A DNA stretch of 64,000 bases, taken from an uncultured Alphaproteobacteria bacterium. GTDB lineage: Bacteria; Pseudomonadota; Alphaproteobacteria; RS24. Of this stretch, positions 25,343 through 33,085 are shown one piece after another (the first letter of the stretch is position 1; each line of letters begins with the position of its first letter). The stretch lies in NCBI GenBank assembly GCA_938091085.1, contig CALKOC010000008.1, positions 1 to 64,000 of the forward strand, read 5' to 3'. A program made the position numbers and the translations under genes. The notes beneath the pieces were generated by a model, which ran no database searches, had not been told where the DNA came from, and was given only the letters and a program-made list of their open reading frames with translations.

Positions 25343-26500
25343 ATGTCAAAAACCAACAACCAAGCAGCTATTGTAGGAATTGGTCAGACCGAATTTTCAA
25401 AGGATTCAGGTCGTTCAGAACAACAACTCGCCGCCGAAGCTGTCATTGCCGCCTGTAAAGACGCCGGCATTAACCCTTCTGAAATTGATGGATGCATTAC
25501 CTACACCATCGACAACTCTGATGAAGTTGACCTTCTTCGTTCTGTCGGGTGCAAGGAGCTAAACTATACAGTTCGTCTACCTCAAGGTGGCGCTGCAAAC
25601 GCCGCGACACTCTATCATGCTAAAAACGCAGTTGAGTCCGGCGTTTGTGATGTTGTCGTTATATGGCGCGCCATGAATGAAAGGTCGCAATATCGCTTCG
25701 GTCAGCCGACAGTTTCGATTAGTCCTGATGCCAATGGCTCGACATTTATCGAATGGTGCTTTCCTTTTGGCGCCCAAACACCTGCATCATGGGAGGCACT
25801 TTCTTGCGGCCAGTATCTTAGTAAATATGGCGTGACCTCGGAAGATTTGGGTAATATCGCCGTGCTGATGCGCAAGCATGCCGCGACAAATCCGAATGCA
25901 TGGTTCTATAAACAACCAATTACACTTGAGGAGCATCAAAACAGCCGCTGGATTGTTAAGCCGTGGCTTCGTCTACTAGATTGCTGTCAGGAGTCGGATG
26001 GGGGCGTTGCTATTATTGTAGCGCGCATGGATAAAGCCAAAGATCTGAAACAGACGCCTGCCCGCTTGCTGGCAGCACAATATTCATTTCTGTTCAACCA
26101 TGAGATTATCTCCGATTTTTATGAAGGTGATCTAACAGGCTTACCCTTCAGTGAACGGGTAACAGAGAAGCTTATTGAAGATGCTGGTATTGCCCCAAAG
26201 GATACAGATGTTGCCATGATATATGACAACTTCACTCCACAAGTTTTACGCCAATTGGAAGGCTTTGGTTATTGCGGGCCGGGTGAAGCCAAGGATTATA
26301 TTGCTGATGGTAATATGGAACTTGACGGCAAAACACCTCTCAGCCCTAACGGGGGTCTCATTGGTGAAGGGTATATTCACGGCATGAATAATATTACTGA
26401 AGCCGTGCGCCAGATTCGCGGAACCGCCGCAAATCAGGTAGAAAATGTCGAAACAGCTTTTGTCGCTTCGGGTGTAGCCGGAGCAATCTTAGGTAAATAG
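25343..26500 (+). CDS. Ltp2-like thiolase-superfamily aldolase
   Basis: A 385-residue thiolase-fold protein (lipid-transfer-protein/SCP-x type). The nucleophilic Cys of true thiolases is absent; the expected segment reads RLPQGGAANAATLYHA. Tyrosines lie at 294 (MIYDNFTPQ) and 344 (GEGYIHGMNN). As I recall, tyrosines at about these positions are the catalytic residues in the structurally studied actinobacterial Ltp2 aldolase. That enzyme splits a 17-hydroxy, beta-hydroxyacyl-CoA steroid intermediate to release propionyl-CoA and a C17 ketone. Placement directly after the DUF35 gene supports this. Other thiolase-like functions remain possible. AAAGGAAG precedes the ATG. Confidence 0.85.
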   Translation: MSKTNNQAAIVGIGQTEFSKDSGRSEQQLAAEAVIAACKDAGINPSEIDGCITYTIDNSDEVDLLRSVGCKELNYTVRLPQGGAANAATLYHAKNAVESGVCDVVVIWRAMNERSQYRFGQPTVSISPDANGSTFIEWCFPFGAQTPASWEALSCGQYLSKYGVTSEDLGNIAVLMRKHAATNPNAWFYKQPITLEEHQNSRWIVKPWLRLLDCCQESDGGVAIIVARMDKAKDLKQTPARLLAAQYSFLFNHEIISDFYEGDLTGLPFSERVTEKLIEDAGIAPKDTDVAMIYDNFTPQVLRQLEGFGYCGPGEAKDYIADGNMELDGKTPLSPNGGLIGEGYIHGMNNITEAVRQIRGTAANQVENVETAFVASGVAGAILGK

Positions 26501-26508
26501 GAAAAAAA

Positions 26509-26814
26509 ATGGTGCAAATAAAAGCAGGTACAAAACTTTTTAGCGCAGTCTGTGATACACAAATTATGGTTCTGCGCGTACCAGCAGATGATCTTGATGT
26601 GACATGTGGCGGCTTGCCCATGCAAACTGAAGAAGCTGCTGAAAAATCTTCTATGTCAGGTGATGCGGGTGAAGGTAGTCTCGTTGGTAAACGCTATGTG
26701 GATGAAGCCGAAACCATGGAATTTCTTTGTACGCGTGGCGGCGAAGGAAACATCTCAGTGAATGGGGTCGCGCTGGAAATTAAACAAGCTAAACGTCTCC
26801 CCTCATCTGATTAA
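26509..26814 (+). CDS. Small conserved-looking protein of unknown function
   Basis: A 101-residue soluble protein with no signal peptide or membrane segment. Visible features are a Cys15 in SAVCDTQIMV, a Cys-Gly-Gly turn (VTCGGLPM, Cys32), and a third Cys in EFLCTRGGEG. Alternating strands suggest a small beta-barrel. I do not recognise the family with confidence. It starts nine bases after the Ltp2-like gene and is followed 22 bp later by the acyl-CoA synthetase, so it is probably a functional part of the operon, perhaps a small accessory subunit. Confidence 0.65.
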   Translation: MVQIKAGTKLFSAVCDTQIMVLRVPADDLDVTCGGLPMQTEEAAEKSSMSGDAGEGSLVGKRYVDEAETMEFLCTRGGEGNISVNGVALEIKQAKRLPSSD

Positions 26815-26836
26815 TCTTATTAAACCGGACAGTTAA

Positions 26837-28309
26837 ATGAATATTCACCTCATCCTTCAGATGGCCGCAGACAGCATGCCAGACAGGGAAGCCGTTATTT
26901 GCGGATCTCAAAGACTGACATATCAGGACCTTGGGGATGCTGTGAATTCGCTTGCTGACAAGCTTGAGGATACCAAGAAACTCGCCTATTTGGCCGAGAC
27001 AGGCACAGCGGCTCCGGTTGCTATGTTTGCAGCAGCTTTGCGGGGAATTCCTTATGTGCCGATAAATTACCGTCTGGCTGAAGACCAAATTACGTCCTTA
27101 TTAAAAAGAGTTTCACCAGCATTGTTAATTAGTGATGATGCACCTGAGGTGGAAGGTATTACCAAAATTGCCCCTGCTCAGGTTTTCGAACGGACTACAT
27201 CTTGGGATGGTTTCGCCCCTGATGAGGAAGGTAGCATTGCTATTGAACTCTTCACGAGCGGAACAACCGGCGACCCAAAATCTGCTATTTTGCGTCATGA
27301 CAATCTGATGGCTTATATTCTCGGCACGATTGAATTTATGAGCGCCGAGGAGTCCCAAAGTACTTTGGTCAGTGTCCCGCCCTATCATATTGCCGGCATC
27401 TCAGCGATACTTAGCTCTGTTTATGCGGGTCGCCGCATGGTGCAACTACCAAATTTCTCACCGGAAGCATGGCTAAAATTAGCAAAACAAGAAAATGTCT
27501 CCCAAGCTTTTCTTGTTCCGACAATGCTCCAGCGTATTATCGAATATACGGCCAGTAATAATGAAACGCTCGATTTGCCTGCCATGCAAGCCATTGCTTA
27601 TGGTGGCGGAAAGATGCCTCATTCTGTCATTGAACAAGCTATGACGTTAATGCCGCATGTGAATTTCACGAATGCTTACGGACTAACTGAAACCAGCTCG
27701 ACCATTTGTCTGCTCGACCCAGATGACCATCGCGATGCCTTCCAGTCTGAGGACCCCGCAGTGCGGGCGCGCTTATCTTCAGTGGGCAGACCTCTGCCTT
27801 CTGTTGAGATGGAAATCCGAGACGACGATAATGCACCATGCGGTGCTGGGGATGCCGGATATGTATTTGTTCGTGGCGAACAAGTCAGCGGTGAATATCA
27901 CGGCAGTGGTTCTTTATTAGATGAGAATGGCTGGTTCCCAACTCGCGATAGAGGCTATTTAGATGATGCCGGTTACCTCTTTTTAGACGGGCGGGCAGAT
28001 GATGTTATTGTTAGAGGCGGCGAAAATATTTCCCCCGGCGAGATTGAAGATGTTTTGATTGAAATGTCAGATATCAAAGATGTCGCCGCTGTAGCTGTCG
28101 CAGATGATGAATGGGGTGAAGCGGTTGGTGTGGTAATTGTACCGGCTGACATGACGACCCCACCAGAAATTGAGGCCATAAAATCTCATGTTAAAAATCA
28201 ACTCCGTTCCAGCCGCGTGCCGACAAAAGTCACATTCATGGAGGAGTTGCCCTATAATGAGACCGGCAAACTTCTACGCCGAGTTTTAAGGGATGTCTTT
28301 TCAACATAA
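26837..28309 (+). CDS. AMP-forming acyl-CoA synthetase
   Basis: A 490-residue member of the ANL adenylating family. The phosphate loop is LFTSGTTGDPKS (about 138-149). The adenine-site motif is NAYGLTETSS, the A8 hinge region is GRADDVIVRGGENISPGEIE, and the C-terminal catalytic Lys is in YNETGKLLRR. It ligates CoA to a carboxylic acid with ATP. The operon contains two CoA-transferase-type genes and an aldolase, so the substrate may be a steroid side-chain acid or a ring-degradation acid (inference). Its end overlaps the next gene by 17 bp. Confidence 0.92.
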   Translation: MNIHLILQMAADSMPDREAVICGSQRLTYQDLGDAVNSLADKLEDTKKLAYLAETGTAAPVAMFAAALRGIPYVPINYRLAEDQITSLLKRVSPALLISDDAPEVEGITKIAPAQVFERTTSWDGFAPDEEGSIAIELFTSGTTGDPKSAILRHDNLMAYILGTIEFMSAEESQSTLVSVPPYHIAGISAILSSVYAGRRMVQLPNFSPEAWLKLAKQENVSQAFLVPTMLQRIIEYTASNNETLDLPAMQAIAYGGGKMPHSVIEQAMTLMPHVNFTNAYGLTETSSTICLLDPDDHRDAFQSEDPAVRARLSSVGRPLPSVEMEIRDDDNAPCGAGDAGYVFVRGEQVSGEYHGSGSLLDENGWFPTRDRGYLDDAGYLFLDGRADDVIVRGGENISPGEIEDVLIEMSDIKDVAAVAVADDEWGEAVGVVIVPADMTTPPEIEAIKSHVKNQLRSSRVPTKVTFMEELPYNETGKLLRRVLRDVFST

Positions 28310-29681
28310 CGAAAAAGCTAACGCCGTTAATTACGCCCATACTCTGCTGGCGGGTTTAAACCTGCCTCCCCTATCTGACTCAACCTTCCTGGATATACAT
28401 CCCGCAATAAATAATGTGCGTTCGGGTGTGCAAGGCTTTCCTCAAGGTAAAAACAAAATAATTCCGGTAGCTCTTGCAAATTATGCAGATGGGGCGCTCC
28501 TCGCCCTGAAAAGCATCGCACGTAACCACACGGTAAAAAACAATCTACCCGAAAGTGGCGCAAGTCTTCTCGGGGAACGTATGGCGTTATTTAACACCCA
28601 AACAGGACAGACCGTATCAGCCGGAGGAAGTTGTCATTTACTTAAATCTAGAGACGGATATTTGGCCATCAATCTAGCGCGAGATGAAGACACTGACCTG
28701 CTTCCGGCACTTACCAATGGAAAAGTTTCGGCACCCACCGACAAAAAAATGTTGGAAAATATATTTAAGGAATTCTGCATTGAAGACCTTATTCCCCGTG
28801 GTCGAGACCTAGGTCTCGCAATCGCACCTGTTACGCTTCCCGATTACAACTCATTTGATAATTGGGTTGACGTTTCATGCTCCTCACCCTCACAGCGCCC
28901 CTCAACATCGACATCCCCCCTTGTGGTTGATCTCTCATCATTATGGGCAGGCCCATTAACGGGCAGTCTGCTGGCTTCTTTGGGCGCAGAAGTTATCAAA
29001 GTTGAGTCGCGTACACGTTTGGATGGCGCGCGCCGAAATGAAAACGACCCTGCGGGTGAAAGAGAATTTTATAATCTAATGAATGGTGGCAAAAAATCAT
29101 TCACATGCGATTTCACAACTCAGAAAGGGCGACAACAACTTCTCAAGCTTATTGAGTGTGCAGATATTGTGATTGAGTCCTCTCGACCTCGCGCACTCCG
29201 CCAGCTTGGTATTCACGCCGAGAAGCTGGTTGCGGAAAAACCCGGCAAAGTCTGGCTGTCTTTAACGGCTTATGGTCGCGGGGCAGCGACAGAAAATATA
29301 ATCGGCTTTGGCGATGATATCGGGGTCGCTGCCGGATTATCGGCGTTAATGGAAATCATACATGGGCATCCTCTATTTGTTGGTGACGCGATTGCAGACC
29401 CGCTGGGAGGGTTGCACGGCGCACTGGCTGCTTGGTCTTGCTGGATAAACGGCGGTGGCCTAATCAACCTCGCTCTTTATAAAGTTCTCGGCTTTGCTTT
29501 GTCCCAGGACCCATTGTTAAGAGACTTTAATAAAAATGACTTAATCCGTCGAACCTCCGATTGGGCAAATGAGATAAACATGTCAGGAGAGAATCCGTAT
29601 CCTATTAGGAAGGCCTCAAAACCTGCTCCCTTGCCCGGACAGCATAATGAAGAAGTTTTAAGGAAGCTGGATGCTCTTTAA
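28293..29681 (+). CDS. CaiB-type CoA-transferase with rearranged N-terminal part
   Basis: A 462-residue family III CoA-transferase-like protein. The canonical N-terminal Rossmann part starts only near residue 210 (LVVDLSSLWAGPLTGSL), continues through VIKVES, and reaches a likely catalytic Asp in GDAIADPLGGLHG. The first 200 residues resemble the C-terminal half of a CaiB unit (for example ASLLGERMALFN and DGYLAINLAR). The order thus looks permuted, or left from a fusion that lost pieces. Total length is slightly above the usual 400. It overlaps both neighbours (17 and 11 bp), so it is translated in step with the ligase and the amidohydrolase. Activity is likely but the acid is unknown. Confidence 0.8.
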   Translation: MSFQHNEKANAVNYAHTLLAGLNLPPLSDSTFLDIHPAINNVRSGVQGFPQGKNKIIPVALANYADGALLALKSIARNHTVKNNLPESGASLLGERMALFNTQTGQTVSAGGSCHLLKSRDGYLAINLARDEDTDLLPALTNGKVSAPTDKKMLENIFKEFCIEDLIPRGRDLGLAIAPVTLPDYNSFDNWVDVSCSSPSQRPSTSTSPLVVDLSSLWAGPLTGSLLASLGAEVIKVESRTRLDGARRNENDPAGEREFYNLMNGGKKSFTCDFTTQKGRQQLLKLIECADIVIESSRPRALRQLGIHAEKLVAEKPGKVWLSLTAYGRGAATENIIGFGDDIGVAAGLSALMEIIHGHPLFVGDAIADPLGGLHGALAAWSCWINGGGLINLALYKVLGFALSQDPLLRDFNKNDLIRRTSDWANEINMSGENPYPIRKASKPAPLPGQHNEEVLRKLDAL

Positions 29682-31041
29682 AAAAGTTGATTTGGAAAAC
29701 AGTGTTCAAGATGTTCGAATTCGGGACGACCGGGTTTTGGATGTTGCTGTTGAGTTGGTTGCAGAAGAAGGAGAGAAAGTCATTCATGCCAATGGTGGCG
29801 CACTTCTACCCGGCCTTCACGACCATCACATTCACATGAACGCGACTGCAGCATCATTGCATTCACTCAAGTGTGGTCCACCTGACATATCATCCGAGGA
29901 AGAGCTTGCCGCCGCGCTCCAGATAGCCGCCGCCGAGCGTCCCCAAACATGGGTGCGGGGTATTGGCTATTACCCTTTCAAAGGCAATGAAGAGAACAAT
30001 ATTATTGACCGCGACTGGCTAGACAAAAACGGGCCGGACTGTCCGGTACGCATACAACATCGAAGTGGACGCCTATGGATTTTCAACACAAAAGGGCTAA
30101 ACGCGATCAACAGCACAGGCACATCACTTGGTGAAGATATCCTCAGTACAGGTCATATTTATGATGCAGATGCATCTGTATATGAGGCGCTGGCGCCTGA
30201 CCCGCAAAACCTTTCTGACCTGATTAACCTTCTCCTTAGTTATGGTATTACAGGTGTGACGGAAGTGACACCACGCAACTCACCTGAAGATTTTTTGAAT
30301 TATTTAAAACATACCGCGCCTTTAAAAATGGCCGTTATGGGCCGCCCAACGCTTATAGATGTGATAGATAAATCCACTGCCAGAGTTAGTGTTGGGCATG
30401 TTAAGTTGCATTATCACGATCATGACTTGCCCTCACTAGAGACGCTTACCCAAGAAATTGAAGAGGCTCATGCTCAAGGACGCGGGGTCGCTTCACATTG
30501 CGTCACACATGCTGAACTGTTGCTGACACTTTCAGCAATTGAAGCTGCAGGTCCAAGCGAAAAAGACAGAATTGAACACGCAGCCATCGTTACACAAGAT
30601 GCGCTGGATTGGATAAAGCAACTTAATATCGGCGTCGTTACACAACCCAATTTTATTGTCGCGCGCGAACAAGCTTATCGACAAGATATTGAAAGAGATA
30701 TGCATGCTAATCTTTGGCGGCTGGGCAGTTTTCGAAAAAAAGAAATTCCACTTGCTGCCGGAAGTGACGCCCCCTTTGGTAGCTTTAATCCATGGCAGGC
30801 AATCCATGCTGCCATTCGCCGTCCTGCCATATTTGATGACGAAGAGACGTTATCACCTGAAGATGCGCTAAAGCTCTATACGACAGAAGCCACAAATATG
30901 CGGATACAAAGAAATATCAAAAAGGGGGCTGTGGCTGATTTGTGTTTGATGCACCAAAGCAGAAGCGCGCTTTTTAAAGATCCCAAAAATGCAAAAGTGC
31001 ATATGACCTTAATTGACGGCAAGGTTGTTTATAAATCATGA
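29671..31041 (+). CDS. Amidohydrolase-3 (YtcJ-like) family protein
   Basis: A 456-residue amidohydrolase-superfamily protein. The metal motif is GLHDHHIHM (near residue 50). Further ligands are a Lys in VKLHYHD, His in SHCVTH, His in RIEHAAIV, and the catalytic Asp in AGSDAPFGS. The YtcJ-like group has few characterised members, mostly N-acyl or ring amide hydrolases. It ends the 22445 operon, overlapping the CoA-transferase by 11 bp. A hydrolytic ring-opening or deconjugation role is conceivable, but nothing in the sequence decides it. It converges with the crotonase gene, with 54 bp between stops. Confidence 0.82.
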   Translation: MLFKKVDLENSVQDVRIRDDRVLDVAVELVAEEGEKVIHANGGALLPGLHDHHIHMNATAASLHSLKCGPPDISSEEELAAALQIAAAERPQTWVRGIGYYPFKGNEENNIIDRDWLDKNGPDCPVRIQHRSGRLWIFNTKGLNAINSTGTSLGEDILSTGHIYDADASVYEALAPDPQNLSDLINLLLSYGITGVTEVTPRNSPEDFLNYLKHTAPLKMAVMGRPTLIDVIDKSTARVSVGHVKLHYHDHDLPSLETLTQEIEEAHAQGRGVASHCVTHAELLLTLSAIEAAGPSEKDRIEHAAIVTQDALDWIKQLNIGVVTQPNFIVAREQAYRQDIERDMHANLWRLGSFRKKEIPLAAGSDAPFGSFNPWQAIHAAIRRPAIFDDEETLSPEDALKLYTTEATNMRIQRNIKKGAVADLCLMHQSRSALFKDPKNAKVHMTLIDGKVVYKS

Positions 31042-31095
31042 GCTCGCATGCTCAGTTTGAGTCTCTGTCCCGAAGAGTCTCCATCTCTTAAGATT

Positions 31096-32094
31096 CTATG
31101 CCCGTGTTTCAATCTTATCAAAAAGTCCCCATGCACAAGCAGTTTCTGCCTTGATACGTTTCCCCGTTAAAGCCATATAGGCAGTTTTATGACGTCCAAT
31201 CCGGCGCGACACACTCACTGTCCCGCCCGCACCAGGAATAAGCCCCATCGTAATCTCAGGTAATTGTATCCAGGCTTTTGGATGTGCCGAAACCTCGTGG
31301 GCAAACGCAGCAAGTTCCAGACCTGCACCAATCGCCGGCCCATTGAGATATGCCTCAACATGTACTGGTTTATCCCGCCATACCAATCGCGCCAGTAAAC
31401 GCCCCGGAAGACGGATGCTACGAATCCAGTGGGCAGTAGCAGGGTCAGCAACAAGCCCGAATTCTGATAATGCGCCACCAATCGAGAAGCTTTTGCCCGA
31501 AGCAGATATTGACAGCGTTTCAATCGCCTCATCCAGCAGAGCAAGTTCAAAGGCCTCACATAAAGCATCACGCAACGTGATATCTATTTCGTTATGACTG
31601 TCAGGGGCGTTCAGGCTCAAAATGAGATGCTGTGCGTCCCGTGTTATCAAAAGCGGCTCTTGCGCTGCTTTTCTATCTGGCGGCGTTTCTCTATTTGCTA
31701 ACCAACTCTTGAACTCGACCCCGCCTTGTAAAAGCCCATAGGCAAAACTCTCAGCAGTTAATGCCGCCTCAAAATCCAAATTCTCTATTAATCGTAAATG
31801 TTGTGTCAGCACCAGAGAAGCAATAGGGAATTCCGTCAGGTTTTGAGCAATATAATCGGCATCTGATGGTGTATCCACCACGACATCGGCAGCATATAAT
31901 AAGCGGTCTGAGCGTTGCTTATTGTTAAATATAACGCAGACTACACATGGCAGTTCTGCAAGCCAGTGCGCCAGTTCAGCAGATATATCATTATCATCAG
32001 CTTCTAATATCAAATAAGGGTGCGAACTCTGGGGGCCAAAAAAATCACTACCTACACCGGAATCAAACAACTGCCCGATATCTTCAAGCTTCAT
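31096..32094 (-). CDS. Crotonase-family (enoyl-CoA hydratase/isomerase-like) protein with unusual N-terminal half
   Basis: About 332 residues from the ATG at 32094. The C-terminal half (about residue 150 on) carries crotonase features: SGKSFSIGGALSEFG (oxyanion hole region), NGPAIGAGLELAAFAHEV, and QLPEITMGLIPGAGGT, whose Glu is a conserved catalytic position. The N-terminal half is not a normal crotonase start; parts (ALTAESFAYGLLQGGVEFKSWL) look like the C-terminal helices of another crotonase unit. The start is uncertain: there is no good ribosome-binding site at this ATG, and the frame is open to a GTG at 32148. Divergent from the TetR gene; the two share a 151-bp promoter gap with the double TTCGAA site. 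Confidence 0.75.
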   Translation of the reverse strand: MKLEDIGQLFDSGVGSDFFGPQSSHPYLILEADDNDISAELAHWLAELPCVVCVIFNNKQRSDRLLYAADVVVDTPSDADYIAQNLTEFPIASLVLTQHLRLIENLDFEAALTAESFAYGLLQGGVEFKSWLANRETPPDRKAAQEPLLITRDAQHLILSLNAPDSHNEIDITLRDALCEAFELALLDEAIETLSISASGKSFSIGGALSEFGLVADPATAHWIRSIRLPGRLLARLVWRDKPVHVEAYLNGPAIGAGLELAAFAHEVSAHPKAWIQLPEITMGLIPGAGGTVSVSRRIGRHKTAYMALTGKRIKAETACAWGLFDKIETRA

Positions 32095-32204
32095 GATATT
32101 GGTTTTTAAAACTGAAATGACTGCCCCCTCATGTAAACATATCAACACTGTTCTGTTTTAATTTGGCATGTTTTTATTTGACAGAAAGATTTAATTCAAT
32201 GAAT

Positions 32205-32226
32205 ATTCGAATTAGGTTCGAAAATT
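32205..32226. promoter_or_regulatory. Double TTCGAA site (F) before the TetR gene
   Basis: Two TTCGAA cores, at 32206-32211 and 32217-32222, are spaced 11 bp start to start, one helical turn. They lie 24-40 bp upstream of the TetR start and about 115 bp upstream of the divergent crotonase. This is the arrangement expected of an autoregulated TetR operator. Single copies of the same core occur before other units of the locus. Confidence 0.55.
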
Positions 32227-32245
32227 AAACAGGCGAAACATATAT

Positions 32246-32971
32246 ATGTCAGCTCTGGAAACAATTAAATCAAGTTCTGTTGGCCGTCCCCGGATTCTGA
32301 CCAAAGAATTGATTTTGAAAACTGCGGTTAAACTTGGGCTTGAAAACCTTACCCTCAAGGAGCTGGCAAACGAGTTGAATGTCGGCACAACCACATTTTA
32401 CCAATATTTTGAGAGTCGGTCGGAACTTATTGAGGCGGCGGCAGTTTATACTCTGTCTGATATACCGCTACCACAAGACCCTTCGCTTAGCTGGCATGAA
32501 TATGCTTTTGAGTTTTTTGAAACTATCGTGGGTATACTGTCAGAAAATATTACCTATCTGCAAAGCAGCCAGCATAATGGCTACGGTCAGAATGTCGTTT
32601 TTGAACTTACCGAAATTTTTCTACAAGCCATGGCAGATAAAGGACTGTCACCTTCACAAGGGTTGAAAGTTTTTCAAGCTGTCTCCAATGTGTCAATTGC
32701 GGCCTCTATCCAAGAATGGCGTCAACAAGGTCTTTACGGAAATTCAACAAATGTTTATGAGGCAGTTCAAAGCGCTTTTAAGGGGATTGAGCCGGGTAAA
32801 CTTCCTAATCTAGAAATCGTCCTTGAGGATTATGCCAGTCCTGCGAGAGTGCATACAAACATATTATTGCAAACATATTTTGAGGCAATTGCATCTGAGA
32901 GAGGTGAAAAGATTGCCAATACCAGAGGTTCAACTGCAACCAGCAGCAACACAAATAATGGACAAATGTGA
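32246..32971 (+). CDS. TetR-family transcriptional regulator
   Basis: A 241-residue regulator. The N-terminal TetR helix-turn-helix spans about residues 19-66, with the recognition segment LKELANELNVGTTTFYQYF. The C-terminal ligand domain is helical, with Trp and Phe residues suitable for a hydrophobic effector. The tail is Ser/Thr/Asn-rich and probably disordered. TetR regulators of steroid loci (for example KstR) respond to steroid CoA thioesters. By analogy, this may control the surrounding operons through the TTCGAA sites, one pair of which sits directly before its own start. Divergent from the crotonase. Confidence 0.9.
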   Translation: MSALETIKSSSVGRPRILTKELILKTAVKLGLENLTLKELANELNVGTTTFYQYFESRSELIEAAAVYTLSDIPLPQDPSLSWHEYAFEFFETIVGILSENITYLQSSQHNGYGQNVVFELTEIFLQAMADKGLSPSQGLKVFQAVSNVSIAASIQEWRQQGLYGNSTNVYEAVQSAFKGIEPGKLPNLEIVLEDYASPARVHTNILLQTYFEAIASERGEKIANTRGSTATSSNTNNGQM

Positions 32972-33007
32972 TTATACGAATGCCTAAAATATGAATTTAA
33001 ACGAAGA

Positions 33008-33036
33008 CCGGTGTCGCGATACCGGATGTAATTTTT
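33008..33036 (+). terminator. Probable terminator after the TetR gene
   Basis: A hairpin with CCGGT (33008-33012) and ACCGG (33021-33025) around a GTCGCGAT core, with G-U-compatible inner pairs, is followed six bases later by a run of six T. It lies 37 bp past the TetR stop and 60 bp before the P450. The symmetrical DNA could alternatively be an operator for the P450. Confidence 0.6.
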
Positions 33037-33085
33037 TCAAAGACCTTTAGAGGTTATTTATTTAAGACGAAGTGGAGAAGTGAAT

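Noticed and set aside
30727-30738. A TTTTCGAAAA sequence as another operator site
   Set aside because: It lies inside the coding sequence of the amidohydrolase-3 gene, far from any start codon.
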